From positions 1-40,721 of the forward strand of contig JAIRKA010000040.1 in NCBI GenBank assembly GCA_031260345.1: a DNA stretch of 40,721 bases, written 5' to 3'. Shown here one piece after another: positions 36,322 to 40,721 of the stretch; position 1 is the first letter of the stretch, and every line of letters starts with the position of its first letter. The notes under the pieces are model-generated. The model did not search any database, was not told where the DNA came from, and saw only the letters and a program-made list of their open reading frames with translations. The position numbers and the translations under genes were made by a program. The stretch comes from Methanosarcinales archaeon. GTDB taxonomy: Archaea > Halobacteriota > Methanosarcinia > Methanosarcinales > Methanosarcinaceae.

Positions 36322-36585
36322 CTTGGAGCTGCGCTCCAAGTTTGCCCGCTCCTTCGGACCGGTCAAATTTTGAAAAACTTGTGCGGCCGCGCGCGCGGCG
36401 AAGCCGCTAAAAATCGCACAGCGACTCGTCAAAGCAAACACAGTTCACCAACTGCAAACAGGCGCAGCCCGGCTCGCCGCTTCGCGCAGCCCGGAAGCAA
36501 AAAATTGCGAACGAAGTGAGCAATTTTTAACAGAGGCCGCCCTCCTCCTGCCATTGAAATTTTGTGAGCGAAGCGAGCAAAATTT
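36322..36585 (+). repeat. Copy of the intergenic modular repeat (copy I, rearranged; several hairpins)
   Basis: CTTGGAGctgcgCTCCAAG, TGCCCGCTCCTTCGGACCGGTCA, AAAAATTGC/GCAATTTTT, AAATTTTG/CAAAATTT. Confidence 0.75.
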
Positions 36586-36624
36586 GTGAACACAATTTGC
36601 AAACAAAATTTGAACACAATTTAC

Positions 36625-36643
36625 TTATTACTTGCAGTAATAA
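36625..36643. promoter_or_regulatory. Palindrome immediately upstream of the HTH-CBS gene start
   Basis: TTATTACT-TGC-AGTAATAA, ends 8 nt before ATG 36652. Confidence 0.55.
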
Positions 36644-36651
36644 TATTTTTC

Positions 36652-37206
36652 ATGCAATTGCCGACTCCCGAGGATTTAAAAAAGAAGAGAATAGAGCTGG
36701 GTTTGACCCAAAGCGATTTGGCCAAGCGCGCCGGCGTCAGCCAACCGCTCATTGCGCGCATTGAGATGAGCGATGTCGATCCGCGCCTCTCCACCGTTGC
36801 CAAAATCCTCACTGCTTTTGATGAAGTTAAAAAAGAGCAGCAGATTGTTGCCAAAGACATCATCAGTTCACCCGTGATTCACGTTCAGCCGAAACAGCTT
36901 TTGGAAGAGGCTGTTCAGATTATGAACTCAAAAGGCATTTCTCAGCTGCCTGTGATTGAAAACGGTGTTCCTGTCGGCAGTTTGTCTGAGGGTGTTGTCG
37001 TTCGAACAATCGCCGTCAGAAAATCGCTTGCCGGAATTACGGTTTCGGATTTAATGGAAGAGTCCTTCCCGACAGTTCCGCAGACCGCATCCGTTCTAAC
37101 GGTTTCTCATATCTTGGAACGCAGTCCGGCCGTTCTTGTCATGGAAAAAGGAATCGTGACAGGTGTGATTACAAAAAGCGATATTATGAAAATCGTTAAC
37201 GGATAA
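36652..37206 (+). CDS. HTH (XRE-type) transcriptional regulator with CBS pair
   Basis: LKKKRIELGLTQSDLAKRAGVSQPLIARIEMSDVDPRLSTVAKI + two CBS repeats. ATG 36652 preferred to the track start. Confidence 0.92.
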   Translation: MQLPTPEDLKKKRIELGLTQSDLAKRAGVSQPLIARIEMSDVDPRLSTVAKILTAFDEVKKEQQIVAKDIISSPVIHVQPKQLLEEAVQIMNSKGISQLPVIENGVPVGSLSEGVVVRTIAVRKSLAGITVSDLMEESFPTVPQTASVLTVSHILERSPAVLVMEKGIVTGVITKSDIMKIVNG

Positions 37207-37244
37207 AATCCGTTGATTTCTTTTTTAAATTTTTTGCTTATATC

Positions 37245-37458
37245 AAGACGCATCTGACTTGAGTGAGTTCCTTCTTGCGACTGCTTTTGAGCTGCCGCTT
37301 GTATCTGCCGTTTGCGTTGCCATTTGCATCTGCTCTTTTTTATCGCATCCGTTCGCTTACGCGAACGTGCCGCAGCTACCTTACAGTTTCTGTTTACTGC
37401 TGTCATCTGCCAAATCCGTTTTGGCAGTAGCCGTCCGCGCGCGAGCCGTTCCAATTTT
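37245..37458 (-). repeat. Intergenic repeat J (inverted partner of 34176-34288)
   Basis: Reverse strand ggaacggctcgcgcgcggacggctactgccaaaa...gcggcagctcaaaagcagtcgcaagaaggaactcactcaagtcagatgcgt. Confidence 0.7.
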
Positions 37459-37815
37459 CTTTTATTTTTTCAATCCCTCTATCGTTTTTTCATGATTCAA
37501 TACCGAAAGCGGGCACATAATTTTTATGATTTGGATTTGAATTTTTGTCATTAATTATTCATTTTGAGCTTTATTGAATAATTTTTAACTGATGATCATG
37601 AGAATCATAACTGAAAAGAGGAGATGCTTGAAAGATGACCAAAAAATCGTTTTGAAAACTCAAAAGCAGGGAATAAATTTATAATTGGGATGGAGTTAAC
37701 GTCTGATTTAGACAATTTGGAATTCACAAAAATTCATCAAATTCATATCTATACACTTCCTTATCTCGTATGAACACATAAAAACGGCAAATGAAACAGA
37801 AGCAGGTATAATTAA

Positions 37816-38982
37816 ATGATTAAAACAGAAGACAAATTAATGATGATGCCCGGTCCGGTAGCGGTTCCACCGCGCGTATTAATGGCGATGGCCAGGCCGA
37901 TGATCAACCACCGTGGAAAAGAATTCTCCGCAATTTATGATGACTGTCAGAGAATTTCCGCATCACTCTTTGGCACCGCCCCGGAAAATATTTCCGTTAT
38001 TTCAGGCTCGGGAACTGCCGGCATGGAAGCGGCAATCGGATGCTTAAACAACAAAGAAGATAAGATTCTCGCAATCGAAAACGGTAAATTCGGCCAGAGA
38101 TTTAAGAAAATTGCAGGCAAATACGGAAATGTCGTTCCGCTCGAATTTGAATGGGGCAAATCCATTGATTTGGCGCTCGTTGAAGAAAAGTTGGAAGCCG
38201 GCGACATTAAAACGATTGCGATGGTTCACAATGAATCTTCAACCGCTATCAAAAATCCGGCGCCCGAAATCGGCGCGCTCGCCAAAAAATATGACGCGTA
38301 CTTTATTTTGGATGTCGTTTCTTCCGTCGGCGGCGACGACATCAAAGTCGATAAATGGAATGTTGACATCGCTGTCACCGGTTCACAAAAATGTATTGCA
38401 GCGCCACCGGGACTCTCCATCGTTTCCGCAAACGAACGCGCTCTTTCTGAAATGCAGAATGTGAAGACACGTCCGTATTATTTGGACTTGGTTGCTTATC
38501 ACAAAAGCGCTTCCAAAGAACTGAAGGAAACACCGTACACCCCTGCTGTTTCCCTGTTCTTCGCGCTTCAGGAAGCTTTGAAAATGATTGAAGAAGAAGG
38601 TCTTGACAAGAGAATTGAAAGACACTACTTAATGACCAAAGCTGTCCGCGACTCGGTCACCGCAATCGGCATTGAAATGTTCCCGCAGCTGAATGAAGTC
38701 AGCGCTTATTCAAACACGGTATCCGCAATGAAAGCGCCGGCCGGAATCAGCGGCGAAGACATCAAGAAAGCGTTGAGTAAGAAAGGCATCATTATAACAG
38801 GCGGCCAGGATGATTTGAAAGGCAAAATTTTCAGAATCGGATCCATGGGCGCAACAACTCCGACAAACATCATGACAACGCTCACCGAATTGGAACAGAT
38901 TCTTGATGATATGGGCGTCATAGAACAGACCGGCGCGGTCATGGACATTGCCGGCAAAACAATGGGAAAACTTTACGAATAA
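37816..38982 (+). CDS. Class V aminotransferase (serine-pyruvate / alanine-glyoxylate type)
   Basis: MMPGPVAVPPRVLMAMARPMINHRGKEF, DVVSSVGGDDIKVDKWNVDIAVTGSQKCIAAPPGLSIVS (PLP lysine). Confidence 0.93.
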   Translation: MIKTEDKLMMMPGPVAVPPRVLMAMARPMINHRGKEFSAIYDDCQRISASLFGTAPENISVISGSGTAGMEAAIGCLNNKEDKILAIENGKFGQRFKKIAGKYGNVVPLEFEWGKSIDLALVEEKLEAGDIKTIAMVHNESSTAIKNPAPEIGALAKKYDAYFILDVVSSVGGDDIKVDKWNVDIAVTGSQKCIAAPPGLSIVSANERALSEMQNVKTRPYYLDLVAYHKSASKELKETPYTPAVSLFFALQEALKMIEEEGLDKRIERHYLMTKAVRDSVTAIGIEMFPQLNEVSAYSNTVSAMKAPAGISGEDIKKALSKKGIIITGGQDDLKGKIFRIGSMGATTPTNIMTTLTELEQILDDMGVIEQTGAVMDIAGKTMGKLYE

Positions 38983-39065
38983 ATTCAAAAATAATTCAAG
39001 GGTCATGATAGGAACAACTCGGTAAATTTCAGTAAATTCAGTATATCCACACAGGAGCAGCATAA

Positions 39066-40412
39066 ATGTCACAGCGTAAAATCATCATCATCGGCGCAGC
39101 CGGGCGGGATTTCCATAATTTCAACACCTGTTTCCGCGATAATCCCGCGTATAAGGTTGTTGCCTTTACCGCCGCGCAGATTCCGGATATCGCCGGCCGC
39201 AAATATCCCGCCGCACTTGCCGGTAGCCTTTATCTCGAAGGTATCCCGATTTACGAGCAGGCAGAGCTGCCGCGCCTCATCAAAGACCTTGATGCCGACG
39301 AGTGCGTCTTTGCTTACAGCGACGTGCCGTATGCGGAAGTGATGCGTATCAGCGCGATCGTCAACGCTGCCGGGGCGGATTTTACACTATTCGGCCCCAA
39401 AAACACCATGCTCAAAAGTACAAAACCCGTCATCGCTGTCGGCGCAGTACGCACAGGCAGCGGCAAAAGTCAGACCACGCGCCGCATCGCGGAGGTTCTG
39501 ATGGCGCACGGACTCAAAGTCATCGCTGTCCGCCACCCGATGCCGTACGGTGACCTTGAAGCGCAGAAGGTTCAGCGCTTTGCCGTCATTGACGACCTGA
39601 AAAAGCATAACTGTACCATTGAGGAAATGGAAGAGTACGAACCACACATCACGCGCGGCAATGTCATTTATGCGGGCGTTGACTATGAGGCGATACTGCG
39701 CGCCGCCGAAAACGATCCCGACGGCTGCGATGTCATCCTGTGGGACGGCGGCAACAATGATTTCCCGTTTTACCGGCCCGACCTTATGGTTACTGTCGTT
39801 GACCCGCACCGCCCCGGACACGAACTTTCCTATTATCCGGGCGAGGTGACGCTGCGCATCGCCGACGTCGTCGTGATAAACAAAATCGACAGCGCTGATT
39901 TTGATAAGATTCAACCCGTCAGGCACAATATTGAGCGGGTCAATCCCGATGCGATTGTTATAGACGCCGCGTCCACGATCACCGTTGAAAAACCTGAAAT
40001 CATCCGAGGCAAACGTGTTTTAGTCGTTGAAGACGGACCGACGCTTACGCATGGCGATATGAAAATCGGCGCGGGTATTGTCGCCGCCAAACGCTTTGGC
40101 GCGGCCAAGATTGTTGACCCGAAGCCGTATGCCGTCGGCAAGCTCGCTGAAACTTACCGCATTTACCCTCACGTCGAAGGGCTGCTGCCCGCCATGGGTT
40201 ACGGCGAGGAGCAAATGAAGGATTTGGCTGAAACGATTGCGTGCACCGACTGCGACAGCGTGATTATCGGAACGCCGATAGATCTCGCGCGTGTCATAAA
40301 AATAGACAAACCATGTACGCGTGTGGACTACAGCTTACAAGAAATCGGCCATCCGGATATGGAAGATGTGCTGGCGGACTTTATTAAAAAAGTTAGGGCC
40401 TTGAAGAAATAA
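39066..40412 (+). CDS. P-loop GTPase, cyclic 2,3-diphosphoglycerate synthetase-like family
   Basis: KIIIIGAAGRDFHNFNTCFRDNPAYKVVAFTAAQIPDIAGR...VGAVRTGSGKSQTTRR...VVDPHRPGHELSYYPGEVTLRIADVVVINKID. Confidence 0.85.
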   Translation: MSQRKIIIIGAAGRDFHNFNTCFRDNPAYKVVAFTAAQIPDIAGRKYPAALAGSLYLEGIPIYEQAELPRLIKDLDADECVFAYSDVPYAEVMRISAIVNAAGADFTLFGPKNTMLKSTKPVIAVGAVRTGSGKSQTTRRIAEVLMAHGLKVIAVRHPMPYGDLEAQKVQRFAVIDDLKKHNCTIEEMEEYEPHITRGNVIYAGVDYEAILRAAENDPDGCDVILWDGGNNDFPFYRPDLMVTVVDPHRPGHELSYYPGEVTLRIADVVVINKIDSADFDKIQPVRHNIERVNPDAIVIDAASTITVEKPEIIRGKRVLVVEDGPTLTHGDMKIGAGIVAAKRFGAAKIVDPKPYAVGKLAETYRIYPHVEGLLPAMGYGEEQMKDLAETIACTDCDSVIIGTPIDLARVIKIDKPCTRVDYSLQEIGHPDMEDVLADFIKKVRALKK

Positions 40413-40467
40413 AAATGAATTCAGTTGCAGCAGCAACTAAAAATATAAATTTTAATTGAGACGAAAT

Positions 40468-40482
40468 CCGGCAATTTGCCGG
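40468..40482 (+). terminator. Hairpin CCGGCAA-T-TTGCCGG followed by a T-rich tract
   Basis: aaatCCGGCAATTTGCCGGgtttaattttctttttt, about 55 nt downstream of the last CDS. Confidence 0.45.
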
Positions 40483-40721
40483 GTTTAATTTTCTTTTTTC
40501 ACACGTCAAGAATACAAATTTCTGACCATTACAGCCGTATTTTCAGAATCGTTTCCGGAACCTTTTTTGGATTTGTTGTTTGAACTGCGTTTTTTCTTTG
40601 GCGTTAAACCGAGAATTTCAAATCCATTTAAACTTTGTTAAAAGTACCGAAAAATTTTAGGAAAAGATTATTAAAGGAATAATCATGTTTACGGTTCATT
40701 CAAACGTTCTATCGAAGTATA

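Noticed and set aside
37107-37454. 115-aa ORF MERLARGRLLPKRIWQ... similar to 34180-34419 ORF MERLARGWLLSKEQ...
   Set aside because: Similarity is real but comes from the shared intergenic DNA repeat (H/J); no SD, overlaps antisense with HTH-CBS and clc genes.
1-40721. CRISPR array or tRNA/rRNA genes
   Set aside because: No regularly spaced identical repeats outside the coding GLUG repeats; no tRNA cloverleaf or rRNA signature recognised by eye. A tRNAscan-SE/Infernal run would be decisive.
40684-40721. Possible CDS start ATGTTTACGGTTCATTCAAACGTTCTATCGAAG at the right edge
   Set aside because: Only 12 codons visible; AAAGGA upstream is suggestive but not enough to call a gene.

Overview
The window looks like chromosome from a methanogenic archaeon, probably Methanosarcinales-like. 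That assignment is inferred from gene content: CofC, CfbA/CbiX, a ferredoxin-geranylgeranyl reductase pair, a fused VorA, and archaeal-type CoaD. Core genes are: vorCBA and iorAB (2-oxoacid:ferredoxin oxidoreductases), a UbiA/DGGGP-synthase-like prenyltransferase, nadA, nadX, a MATE transporter, purH, a TPR protein, thiC, a giant GLUG-repeat surface protein, an MFS transporter, coaD, an Xth/Nfo-like TIM barrel, cfbA, a DtxR-like regulator, cofC, fdx-ggr, ilvD, a CLC channel with CBS domains, an HTH-CBS regulator, a class V aminotransferase and a cyclic-2,3-DPG-synthetase-like GTPase. The observations most worth following up are: (1) two accessory ORFs that continue in frame through TAG codons (a DUF5677-like ORF with two TAGs and a Bro-N antirepressor-like ORF with one), while no housekeeping gene whose stop I checked ends in TAG, so these are either pyrrolysine (amber) readthrough candidates or pseudogenes; (2) a compact two-gene operon encoding a predicted intracellular ADP-ribosyltransferase (R, S-x-S, E-x-E motifs) coupled to an 88-aa acidic/charged partner, a candidate toxin/antitoxin or effector/immunity pair; (3) a modular family of intergenic repeats made of small hairpins with compensatory base changes; (4) a second MITE-like element with about 18-bp terminal inverted repeats in two copies; (5) two genes (GLUG protein, MFS) whose N-termini and Shine-Dalgarno sites point to ATT/ATC start codons. 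All calls come from reading the sequence; no database search was run.
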